From Cryptomeria japonica (lineage: Eukaryota > Streptophyta > Pinopsida > Cupressales > Cupressaceae): a stretch of 64,000 bases of DNA. The notes beneath the pieces were generated by a model. It saw only the letters and a list, made by a program, of their open reading frames with translations. It did not search any database and was not told where the DNA came from. This document shows positions 40,201-51,644 of the stretch, piece by piece. Where the stretch lies: the NCBI RefSeq assembly GCF_030272615.1, contig NC_081405.1, forward strand, positions 314,112,235-314,176,234, written 5' to 3'. The position numbers and the translations under genes are program-made. Within the stretch, counting starts at the first letter, position 1. Each line of letters starts with the position of its first letter.

Positions 40201-42426
40201 AAACCCAAGGGACTCTTTTCCCATCATTGAGGAGATACTAACTCTTTAGAATTTAAAAAGAGTTCAAATTTGCAATCCATAATTAAAACTCCAATAAGGT
40301 ATCCACTAATATGGGTTAGACCGTTTTCGCTTAAATTTTCCTTTAATATATTAATAATCTAATTCCTAAAACTAGAGATGATATTTTAAACACATTTCCA
40401 TTAATTTTAATAAGGTTAGATTATAAATAGGTCTCATTAATCCTTTTTAAATGGATATCAATAAATAAAACCATTTTTCATTAAATAGACCTCAATAAAT
40501 AGATCAATCACTAAATTTGATTAATTTTCAATTAAAATTAATAATTATAAACTAATCCTAAATGATTTTTTATTCACAAGGTGCATAATTAAATTTCAAA
40601 TAACTATAAGCTTATTAATTTTAATCATTCAAAATAACTTTCAATATTCTAAAACATTTTTAGTTTTAAATTAAACACATAAAATTTAATTACAAACTCT
40701 AAAGTATAATTCAATTTTAATAAAACAATTCCTAACTCAAAATATATATATGTTTTTTTTAAAAATAATTGACTCAAAATCTTTTAATAATATAATAATA
40801 AACTTAAATTTACAAACAAATTTAGAACATAAATTTAATATGATTTTAAATAAATTTGATATATATGTTTATATGATATATATTTGAAGGGAAATTTACT
40901 AATTTATTAATCAAGGCAAGATTTACATTTAAAAAAAAAAAATTCATACATGCACAGGGAATAATATTTTTTTTGCTAAAAATCCAAAGAGATGAATATG
41001 TTTCTAAAAAGTACAGAGATGAACTTTTTTTTTTTTTTCTGTAATGCACAAGGATGAATGTTTTCCTAAAATCCACACATGAATATTTTCCTAAAATCCA
41101 CAGAGATGGGTATATATCTAACTTACACAGAGATGAATATATTTTTATTTTTGTTTTCTTTATTTTGATTTTATATTACTTTGGCAATAGATTTATTTTT
41201 GTTCAAGTTATTCTAATATATATATTCCATTCTAAAAACAATCTATTTTTTTTGTAAAATAAAGAAAGTTGATTGAGGAAAAGATTTCAGATTAAACAAT
41301 ATTCGAATTTGTATATGCATATTTTTAAAGAAATCTATTAACCAATTTATTTCCTACATGTAGAATAAAAAATAAGATTTTTTTTTTCTTTTTTTGGATA
41401 GAAAAGCAATTTATTACATGTATTTGATTAAATCAATTAACAAAAGCTGAAAAAGATTTCCTTGCAAAAATCTAAAATGGATAAAAGAGATTTCTTTCAA
41501 AAAAAAATAAAAATAAAAATATAAACTTTCTTATGTGCAAAATTTTGAAAGAGACGAGAAGAAGATTTTCTTTGAAAAGAAAAAACAAGCAATGAATGTT
41601 CAAGAGGGGAACCTAGATTTGAATGAAGAACCTTTCTGACCTCCTTCAATTCCTCCTTGAAGCTTGGTAATTATCTTCTCCAAAATCCTGCAACACATCT
41701 ACAAAATTTCTCCTACAACTAACATGGTATTGAAAATAAATTCATAAGAATTTCAAGACTGTACTTTATCATAAAAAAAAACAATGAACTCCCTTTTTGA
41801 AAGATTTGCATACATTATATAGAAAAGATGCACCAATTCCACTATCAAGATAATTAATTGAAAATGGAGGTTCTTTTTCTAAAATTGGTTTTATGCAAAA
41901 TTGATTGATCACTTGGTGGAGGAGTTACATGCAAGAATATGCAATTTGAATTTTACCTCTAGAAGCTTCTATTTCCTCCTACAACATGTGCTAAATTAAC
42001 ATATTGAGAAAATAAGAATTTTCAAAATTAATTTCATGCAAAATGATTGTTGTCATAGTGGGGGTTACACTTGACCATGTATTTGAAATTCAAATTTGAA
42101 TTCTCCCCCAAAAATGCATTTTGTAACTCCTTTGTCATAAAAATACCATGAATAGAATTATTCTTGTCATAGAATAATTTTATAACTCCCATGTCATATA
42201 TTTGCTAAATATAATATTTATTCCTTAATATTTACAATTTAAAATTTCTTTTCTAGAATCTTCATATTTCTCCTACACCATGTGCTCAATTAGGATATTG
42301 AGAAAATAAGCAAATTTCAAATAAATTATGACCTCATGTGTGTGTCATCAATTAAATTTCTTTTTATTGAAAAACTTCAACCTCATTTCAATTTATCTTT
42401 TCTTTCTAACATTACTCATAAAATTA

Positions 42427-42513
<87 letters not shown>

Positions 42514-42546
42514 GTCATATCAAGGTCGAAAAAGAGGGTTATGACA
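37245..42546 (-). repeat. LTR 2 (middle)
   Basis: 5302 bp, same termini as LTR 1. The GGCATC minisatellite (about 37377-37475) is about two units shorter than in LTRs 1 and 3. The (TAA)n tract at about 42429-42513 is the longest of the three. It has the 40-bp segment before the last AT-rich part that LTR 1 lacks. Confidence 0.9.
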
Positions 42547-42559
42547 TCCTTCCCCCCTT
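42547..42559 (-). promoter_or_regulatory. Polypurine tract, internal 2
   Basis: Minus-strand AAGGGGGGAAGGA directly before the LTR start TGTCATAACCC, identical to the tract of internal 1. Confidence 0.8.
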
Positions 42560-43024
42560 ATATTGTGCATCGTCCCAATGCACTAATTATAACCTTAAAA
42601 AGAGTTACTAATTCATAATGTTTAGAACGAAAGTGAAAACATCTGCTACATCATAATTGAGTCTTCCCATGTAGTATTCCTTTAATCATATTGATTTCAT
42701 TATACTTGAATAGAATAAGGTCTTTGTTGCACAATTGGTATTGGTACTTCTCCAAGACTCTGAATTGCTGTATCATTATTCTCCCTGATTCCTAAGAGGT
42801 TCATTCGTTACTTCATCAAACCTTAGCAGATAAGTTATCCTATTTTAATTGCCCCTATTAGTATTGTATCCATCCCTTTTATTTTGATAATGATGTGGCT
42901 TCTTTTAGATAAATTATTCTATTGATCCTTGTTGAATTTTGCATTTTCGTTGAATTCATGCTTCGCCTTGAATGAATGATTCATGTTAAAACTCTATCTC
43001 GTTATTGCTAGGGCTTGAATCTTC

Positions 43025-43440
43025 CTTTCTTGTTCTTTCAAGTACTTCCTTCATGCTTACAAGTCTATGCACATCAACTTCTGCCCCAAGTTGGTATTGA
43101 GCCCCAAAAATGAACTTTTTGATTTGACCGTTCTCATCTTTTGACACATAGGTACGTACTTTAACAATTTTGCAAACTTATTTCGATATTGTTCAACTGT
43201 CAAAGCCCCTTGTCAAAGATTATGGAATTATTTTCCCTTCTCACTAAAGAATAATTGTGATAGCCTCCTCTTATGAAAATGGTGAATGTGATTATATCCT
43301 TGTTATACCCATTTCTTCCTTAGTATCAGTCCTCTAACAAGCTGCATCTCTAGTGAGTTGATAGGAAACCCCATAATGTCTTAATTGTTTCACTAAAGTC
43401 CTTTAGTTCAATGTATTTTCCCTTTTCATCCAACCAATCC
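43025..43440 (-). pseudogene. gag: Degenerate gag, internal 2
   Basis: Better preserved copy of the gag remnant. On the minus strand, EGAEDWLDEKGKYIELKDF lies near 43376-43432, and GALTVEQYRNKFAKLLKYVP at about 43209-43150 matches the conserved VxEYxxxFxxL segment of plant Ty3/gypsy Gag. VHRLVSMKEVLERTRKE follows in another frame near 43025-43075. Several stops and at least two frame changes make it non-functional. The W of the A-x-x-W motif seen in internal 1 is changed here. Confidence 0.75.
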
Positions 43441-43908
43441 TCAGCTCCTTCACCTATTTATTTCCTTCGAACTTAGGTTGCTTAATTTTCTTGAAATCCT
43501 TAGATAGCTCCAACATATTGTTTTCCTCATTTATTCAACTATTGCCAAGTTCTCATTTTCAATCCCACTTCTATTTATTTGATGTCATGGTCCTGCATTG
43601 ATTTTTCCATCAGGTTGAATTCATCCCTTTGCTTAGTTAATATGTTGATTATAGTTTTGACTTCTTTTCTCATTATTCCTTTAGTCTAGTTGATTCCATC
43701 ATTGGTATCTTCCCTTTGACTCCTTGAAGTGGTGGTATGCTTTCCTCTTCCACTTTCTTTACCTTCTAGGTCTTCTTGAAATTTGAATTTCTTAATTAGT
43801 TCTTGATTTAATATATAATGATTTACCTCTACAACGTCAAACTACTTCCAAGATACTCTTCAAGATTGCATAAGTTGGAGTGAGCTCAAGGCCTAGACTT
43901 GAACCTTC

Positions 43909-43920
43909 GCTCTGATACCA
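43909..43920 (-). promoter_or_regulatory. Primer-binding site, tRNA-iMet type
   Basis: The minus strand reads TGGTATCAGAGC, complementary to the 3' end of plant initiator methionine tRNA including CCA. It lies two bases inside the LTR end (43923). This is the standard priming site for minus-strand DNA synthesis in many plant LTR elements, and it fixes the element's orientation. Confidence 0.9.
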
Positions 43921-46900
43921 CATGTAATAACCCACTTACTTAATCCAAAACTCAACTGATTTTTTTATTATTAGTTTTTCAATACATAAAAATATTTATT
44001 TCTTATTCTTATTTATTTTTTATTCAATCACATACTCAGGTACATTTATCCAAATGAGATAGGCATCCATACAACTGAGATGGGCATCTAACCATACGGG
44101 TTAGGCATCTGACCATACAGGTTAGGCATCTGTCCATACGGGACAAGAGGTTTCAACTATCCAATTCGGGATAGGCATCTACCCAAATGGGGTAGGCATC
44201 TATTCATAAGAATATGATATGCTCTGGCCAAAGACTTTAAACTCATCGGGACCATCCGGGTCCTGAGCCACTCTCTAAAGACTACACTCCCCTACTAGGA
44301 GTGCACCGAGGTTGCCATCCTTAGGAGTATTAAAATAATTACATAAACAAGCTTGAGTTCCGCCTCGGAATTCAGCCTAAAGCCTCGGGAAGTCAAGCGA
44401 ATCCATACGGGATTCCTTCTGAGTATGCATTGAATTCATTTTAACCTTTCAATTAGTATTTGTACCATTTGATTTAAAAGACCAAGGAAATTCAAGAACC
44501 AACTAATCACCCAAAACTAAATCCTAATCCCCATCCCTAGACTACCTACATACCCATTTCGGCACGGGATCAAGGCGTAAAGTATGTAGTTCTAGTTTCT
44601 AACTATGGTTTAATGTAAACTGTTTGGTGGGTACGCAACCCTTTCTAGGGTCAATGTCCTAGACAGTTTCTCTACGGTTGCTACCCATGATGGTAGCTCT
44701 ATAGAAAACAGGCTTAAGGTGGCCTTCTACTTGTTTCCTAAAATAACTAAGTCCTATTTTCTATTAAATACGTCAACCTTATTCCATTATCATCCATTGA
44801 AAATCATCAAGATAAAAATAAATTTTCAAGATCTTCACACACATCCAAACCCAAATGGGGTTATCTAAAGTTCAATTGATCAGAAGTAAATTCATTTAAA
44901 AATTAATCTTTTTAGATTATCGATCCAAGGGGGATTACTCGCCCCTTGGATTTTAACTTCCAAATGACCCTTATTTCTCCCTGACGATTTAGAGGGATGA
45001 TGCCATAGACGCCGTTATTGTAGGTTTATTAGGCATTAAGTGTAGTAGTTCAACATGACGACATTACCTGTAAGTGTGACCCAGAGGTACCATAGATACC
45101 GAACACCGCTAATTTTTGGTTTCGACTCCTCTTGTTTAGTTATGTAACTAGGAATTTAACTTTGAATTCATGACTCTTAAATGAAGCAATATACCAATAC
45201 AATTATGAAAAATAAACTATTATATACAAGAAATTATCTCTTGAATTTAAAAAACTAATGTATGAATTTTATATAATTGAAAGGAACATAAACAAATCGA
45301 CTACTTGGAATAGTATTTTCTCCGAAGGCAAGTTATGATAATTAAAAATTTGAAAACTTGAAGTAAATACATGAAATTACTAATTGCTTGGAAACCATGA
45401 TACTTTCAAAGATAACTTATGAAAATGATTTGAATTACTTGCAAGATATAATGGTTTTGGACAAACCATTACACAATAAGTATGAATCCTAGTACTAATT
45501 TGTTTGAAAGAAAATTAAATGATTGAATGGCAAGAATTTGGAAATTAATTTTAGCACCTACTTGTTTGAAGTGGAAAGTACTTAATAATAATCCCAACTA
45601 ATTCTTCCATATGAAGTAATACAAATTTCATCTACAAATGATAACACTTCTTTAAATGTGAATCGTAATACTTTAAAGGTCCTAAATTGCTTGAAATAGA
45701 ATTTGAATTATCCAATAATTATACTTTGGAAATGAATTTAATACTCACTTGTTGAAGGGAAAAGGAAACAAGTATTCAACAATAAGCTTCAAATTAACCA
45801 CATTATTCTTAGTTACTAATTGTTTGAAAAAGAGATTAGACAGGAGTATAAACACTTGCTAGTTAACCAAGTAAATAATACTAAGTCTCCTAATAAAGAA
45901 TTCTAATCAATTAACTTCTAGTTGCCTTTGAACTAATACCTTTGCAAGATTATAAAGTGATAACTAATTACTCCTTCCACTTGAAGTAACATTAACTTTA
46001 TCGTTGGATACATTCTACAAATAATAACTTTATCAATTTCAAATACTTCACAGGGAGGTAATGTTTGCTCCTTAAATTACCCTCAATTAGAATTGTTATC
46101 AAATTTTCTAAGTGATCACGGAATAGGTTTTGAATAAACTCGCTTTGCATCCTAAATAATTATATTACCATATGAATATTTAACTATGCAATTTACCTCT
46201 AATTTTAATATTAATTAAATTTATCCTTACTAAATACTTGTATTATTAAGTGTAACTTTTCCTTTTTACTAGTCTCATGTTTCTTTTAGCTAGAAGGTAA
46301 ATGATTTTAACTATTAAAAGAAGTGACTATTCACAATGCCTTATATACTCATATCTTGGAATCTAATAAAGAAACAAATCAAATAATCAACCTTTCGAAT
46401 TGAGGTAAAAATTTGTCTAACATTAACTCATATTGCTAATATACCTAAAATATCTAAACACATCTACTTGTTAGGAAAATTCCTTTAACATTTGATACTT
46501 GTACTAATTGAAATATGCAAAAGTTAGTTTTGAAATCCAATAATTAAAGAACTTAAATATTTCAAATATATTGAATGTCTTGAGGGAACCCACTTACTAT
46601 TAGGATTTATTTATTTGATGAAAAGATCCAAAACTATGGAATAAGTGTATCATTGGCGCAATAACATTTTCCTTTGCTTTGTTTTCCCTAAGTCAAACTA
46701 ATTTGTTTAATAAGGAGATTTAACTATTATATCTACATCCTAAGAAGGATTAATTCAAGATGATAGATCTCTTAATGCTCGATTATCCATTGAAATTCTC
46801 AAGTGTTAATTGACCCTTTTGCCTTATGCAATATTTATCTTTTCAAAACCCAAGGGACTCTTTTCCCATCATTGAGGAGATACTAACTCTTTAGAATTTA

Positions 46901-47462
46901 AAAAGAGTTCAAATTTGCAATCCATAATTAAAACTCCAATAAGGTATCCATTAATATGGGTTAGACCCTTTTCACTTAAATTTTCCTTTAATATATTAAT
47001 AATCTAATTCCTAAAACTAGAGATGATATTTTAAACACATTTCCATTAATTTTAATAAGGTTAGATTATAAATAGGTCTCATTAATCCTTTTTAAATGGA
47101 TATCAATAAATAAAACCATTTTTCATTAAATAGACCTCAATAAATAAATCCATCACTAAATTTGATTAATTTTCAAGTAAAATTAATAATTATAAACTTA
47201 TCCTGAATGATTTTTTAATCACCAAGTGCATAATTAAATTTCAAGGAACTATAAGCTTATTAATTTTAATCATTGAAAATAACTTTCAATATTCTAAAAC
47301 ATTTTTAATTTTAAATTAAACACATAAAATTTAATTTTAATAAAACAATTCTTAACTCAAAATATATATTTGTTTTTATTTAAAATAATTGACTCAAAAT
47401 CATTTAATAATATAATAATAAACTTAAATTTACAAACAAATTTAGAACATAAATTTAATATG

Positions 47463-47477
47463 ATTTTAAATAAATTT
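47463..47477. repeat. LINE target-site duplication, left
   Basis: ATTTTAAATAAATTT, repeated exactly at 53627-53641. LTRs 1 and 2 have it once at the same place, followed by GATATA. Confidence 0.93.
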
Positions 47478-47809
47478 TTTGTATTAGAAATAAGGAGATC
47501 AAAAATACAAAAGATCACAGAGTATCAGAGTTCAGAGGCCAAGCCTCACACCATCAAAAAAGAAGTATATACAACGAATCAGCAGGACAAAATCATAAAC
47601 CAAGACACCTAGTAAAGCACTTCATCTCAGGTGTCCACCCAAGCCACCCATCCCATGGAGCCATCCATCCATACCATGCTTTTCTGATCTTGGATTTGTT
47701 TCAGCGTGTAAGCCATTTCACTATTAGCATTGTGAGGTCTTCTTTTAATCTCCTTGCTAATTCTGCTGAAGGTTTGATTGAAAGCATGTATATTATCCAG
47801 GTGCAGCCT

Positions 47810-50800
47810 CTAGAAATATCCATTTTTAACCTCATTTGTAAAAAAGGTAGCATGACCATCCTTGAGCAGCCTTTTGAATTTAGCCTTGTTGATTTTCATG
47901 GTCATCTGAATCTGCGAAAAAATTTTAAAGTATGCGAGACTTCGAAAAGACTCAGTAAGCATTCTAGGGATATTTTGAAATCTTTCTTCATTTCGACACT
48001 TCCAAATTTGCCATAAAATGTTAGATGAGGTAATATCCCAAAACATATTAACATCTTTTCTAGCTTTAGAGATAAAACCAGTAATAACTTCAAAAAAATT
48101 GAAATTAGAAGGGATAGAAATACCAAACATTAGCCAAATCTCTTTGGAAAAACTACACTCAAAGAAGATATGCTTCCCCGTTTCTGGGGTACTGCAAATG
48201 CTGCAATAGTTAATATCAGAAAAAGAGTTCCTAATAGGCAGCTTATTGAGAATAAGTAACCATTTAAAATATTTAATTTTAGGATCAATAGAACTTTTCC
48301 AAAGATAATTAAAAACTTTCTTCCAAGAAGAAATATCCAAATCAGTATTCCAAATATTGTTAATATGATTGATGATGTCAACATTATAATTTAAAACAGA
48401 ATAAATATTCTTAGCTTTAAGTTTGGAGATGGTGATACCATCAGGCCATTTTATCTTCAAATAACTATTAGAGTCCACATGACATAGGGTAGGAAAGTTT
48501 TTACTAGCTTTAACAATCATACTATATGTCTTTTTATGAGAATCAGGAAGCTTAAATTTATTCTTTAATTCATCCCAAGGGATAAGTCTGTCCATTTCAA
48601 AGATATCAATGAATTGCTTGATTCCAAGGTTAGCCCAATACTTAGCCGAGCACCCTTGGGTAAGAGCAAGGGGTTTATTACCAAGCTTAAGGTTCCACCA
48701 AATGGATCTTTCACCATGGAGGGTTTTATTATCATAGAAGTCTTTGTTAGTGATGAATTGCCTAACATGGTTCCAGGCTTTCCAGATGGATTTAAAAACC
48801 GCCAAGCCTTGAACCATAATAGGAAATTCACCACAAATGAGATCAATGAGAGGAAGATTTTTCTAGAATTTAGCATTTTTAGGACATCCCCTCTCAATAT
48901 TATTACGAATCAAAACTTTCCAAGGATCATCTCCCTCTAAGGCATGAAAGATCCATTTGGAGGCCAAAGCAAGACCGCAAAGTCTTAGATCTTTCAACCC
49001 TAGGCCCCCAAGGAGCTTATCAACATGACACCATTTCCAATTGACAGAGTGCAGCTTTTTATTTCCCTTCCCATCAGACCAGAGATAATTTCTAATAGCT
49101 TTCTGGATTTCCAAAACTTGGTAGTCATTAAACATCCAAGCAGAGGCATAATATATGTTGTAAGAAGACATAATTTTTTGGCAAACTTGGATTCTTCCAG
49201 CAAGAGATAGAGACCTATTGTGCCACTTGTTCAGCTTATTATGGATCTTATCCTTGACCCAACCCCACATCTCTTTTAAAGAGGGATTAACAGAAAAGGG
49301 GATACCCAAATATCTGACAACTTTAGAGGGACCACCCCATTGGAAATCAAATTTACTAAACCAATCAGGAGGTTGATCATTCCAACCAAGACAAATAGAT
49401 TTGGCATGGGATAATCTAGCTCCAGAAATTTTACAGAAGAAATTAAGTTTATTGATCATGGCAACAAAATTCTCTTCAGAGGCTTCATGAAACAGAGAAG
49501 TATCATCAGCAAACTGACAGTTTATAATTTCCTTATTATTAGGAAGGATGATGCCTTTAATAGCAGGGGATAAAGTGTTGTCCCTAAGAATATAAAAAAG
49601 AGCTTCAGAAGCAATAACAAAAAGGGCAGGAGCAAGAGGGCACCCTTGTCTAATCGATCTTCCCAAAGGGAAGATGGTAGACAGGGATCCGTTAACATCA
49701 ATTTGAGCATGAGCATCCTTGAGAAGCATTTTCACAATACCACAAAAGAAGGATGGGAAACCAAAAGCCTCGAGCATCATATTAATAAAATTCCATTCAA
49801 TTCTGTCATAAGCCTTCTCAAAATCCAGTAAAAACATAGAAACATTTTGATTAGTATGCTTAGCCCAATTAAGAGCTTCCCAACTAGTAATAAGATTCTC
49901 TAATATATATCTACCCTTCACAAATCCAGTTTGGGTAGGGCAAACAAATTTGGGGAGAATGGCTTTAAGCCTAGTTGACATAATCTTAGCCAAAATTTTA
50001 TAAGAAACATTTAAAAGAGTTATAGGCCTCCAATTCTTAATAAGGGATTTATCACCCTCCTTAGGGATGAGTTTAATGATACCAGAATTAATATCCCTAC
50101 CCAGGGTTCCAGTATCGATGGCTTCATTATAAATATTAATTAAGACTTTGCTGATCCATTTACTGTTAGCCTTGTAGAATTCCGCAGGTAGCCCGTCAGG
50201 CCCAGGAGCTCTATCATTATTAAGGGAATTGATAGATTTCTCAATTTCCTCAAGAGACAAGGGCTGCTCAAGAATAGAAGCATCCTCAGCCGAGATCCTT
50301 TTAGGAATAAGATTCATACATTGATCTCTAAGGGCCCTAGCCTCCTGAGAATCCTTCGAAGTAAAAAGATTTTTATAAAATTCAGCAAATTCACTCTTAA
50401 TAATATCAATATCAGTAATCAATTGATTGTCAATAAGCAGTTTATCAATAGATTCCTTAGCTTGCTTATGTTTAATAAGATTAAAGAAAAATTTACTACC
50501 TCTATCTCCATAATGTAACCAATGGGCTCTTGAACGAATTCTCGCCCCTAGAGCTTTTTGATGTTGATGTTTTCTGAGAGCATTCTTAGCATGGGCAAGC
50601 TGGTGACAGAGATAAGGATCATCCGGGTTATTTTGGATATCAATTTCAGCATTGTAAAGATTATCATTAAGCCAGGATTCCTTAAATCTATAATCTTTGG
50701 CCTTCTTTTGACCAATAGTTCTTAAAAAGTTCTGCCAGGCAGAGACATCTAGACTCCACCTACGGATATAGGATAAAGAGGGAAAATGAGACTCATTGAT

Positions 50801-51644
50801 GAGCCTAATAATGGAAATGGCAGCAAGAATGTCATTATCCTCCAGAAGGCTAGTGTTGAGAATGAATTTACGGTTAGAATGATTGCTATAAATAGGTGAG
50901 CAGCCGAGATTAAGAGATATAGAAATAGGGTGGTGATTTGAAAGAGTGGTAGGGGAGACAAGCACCAAGTTATTATTCTTATCCGGAATCACAGAAAAGA
51001 AATTGCTATCAAGATAGAATCTATCAAGTCTAGAGTAGATTCTATACTGACCCTTCTGAAAATTACACCAAGTAAAGCAGAGGCCAGGGTTATTATTCTT
51101 GCTTCCCCTTAAAGGATCAAAAAGGGATTTAGTCCTTTTAAAGTTATTCCAGGTAAGTCTTTCCTGCTCTTTCCAAGAGAAAGGGAGACCTCCTAGTTTA
51201 TCTTCTTGATTCTCAATCATATTGAAATCACCTCCAAACATCCAGGGAATGTCAGGAAGTGAGCTAAGCCAAGACCAAAACATACTCCTTTCCGTATAAT
51301 CATTGGCAGCATAAACAGAACATATACCAAAATCCATATCATTATGATTAAAGATCAACCAAATAGCTCTATTACAAGGTGAAAAACCGAAACTTTTTAA
51401 TTTTAGGTCCCCATTTGGGGCTGAGTAAAATTGCCACTCCCCCTCTACCCTGAGGGTGATTAGTGGAGAATTTGATAGCATCTCTCCAGATAAAATTAAG
51501 ATTGGATTCGAGATTGAATCCAGTAGACTTAATTTCTTGCAGCATAATCATATCAATATTAATTCGAGAGCTGAGAAAATTCTTAATAACAAACTTTCTA
51601 TCAAGACATTCCAGTCCTCTAATATTCCAAGAGACGCAATTCAT
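47810..51644 (-). pseudogene. LINE ORF2: endonuclease and reverse transcriptase
   Basis: ORF2 nicks target DNA and copies the RNA there. The start ATG 51644-51642 overlaps the ORF1 stop (ATGA). The first about 90 residues hold the AP-endonuclease start (CVSWNIRG with N7, MLQEIKS with E37). A one-base frameshift at about 51394-51404, in an A/T run, moves the frame. It then carries GGDFN (about 51235-51221), RLDRFYLD and SNHHP, where SDHxP is usual. The reverse transcriptase follows with DRAPGPDGLPAEFY, NWRPITLLNVSYKI, LLDFEKAYDRIEW, GCPLAPALF and QFADDTSLF (catalytic FADD at 49513-49502). TAG at 48865-48863 interrupts the same frame before the C-terminus, which has a zinc-binding C-x2-C-x7-H-x4-C motif (about 48205-48155). 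Total length of about 1278 codons is normal for plant L1 ORF2. No RNase H domain is present. Confidence 0.9.

Larger units (their letters stand above)
42547..43922 (-). other. Internal region 2 of LARD-like element
   Basis: 1376 bp between LTRs 2 and 3, closely similar to internal 1 along its whole length. It keeps an intact primer-binding site at 43909-43920 and a polypurine tract at 42547-42559. The coding content is the same decayed gag; no pol is visible. Confidence 0.85.

Noticed and set aside
42336-42611. 91-codon ORF with a long poly-Ile stretch, and its counterpart at 35710-35937
   Set aside because: The Ile run is the (TAA)n tract of the LTR read in one frame. The flanking residues are LTR sequence.
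43900-43925. A tRNA gene suggested by the GCTCTGATACCA match
   Set aside because: Only the 3' end complement is present and it abuts an LTR end, so it is a primer-binding site.
47690-49831. Several plus-strand and shifted-frame ORFs over the LINE
   Set aside because: They are shadows of the minus-strand LINE ORF2, which carries clear endonuclease and reverse transcriptase motifs.
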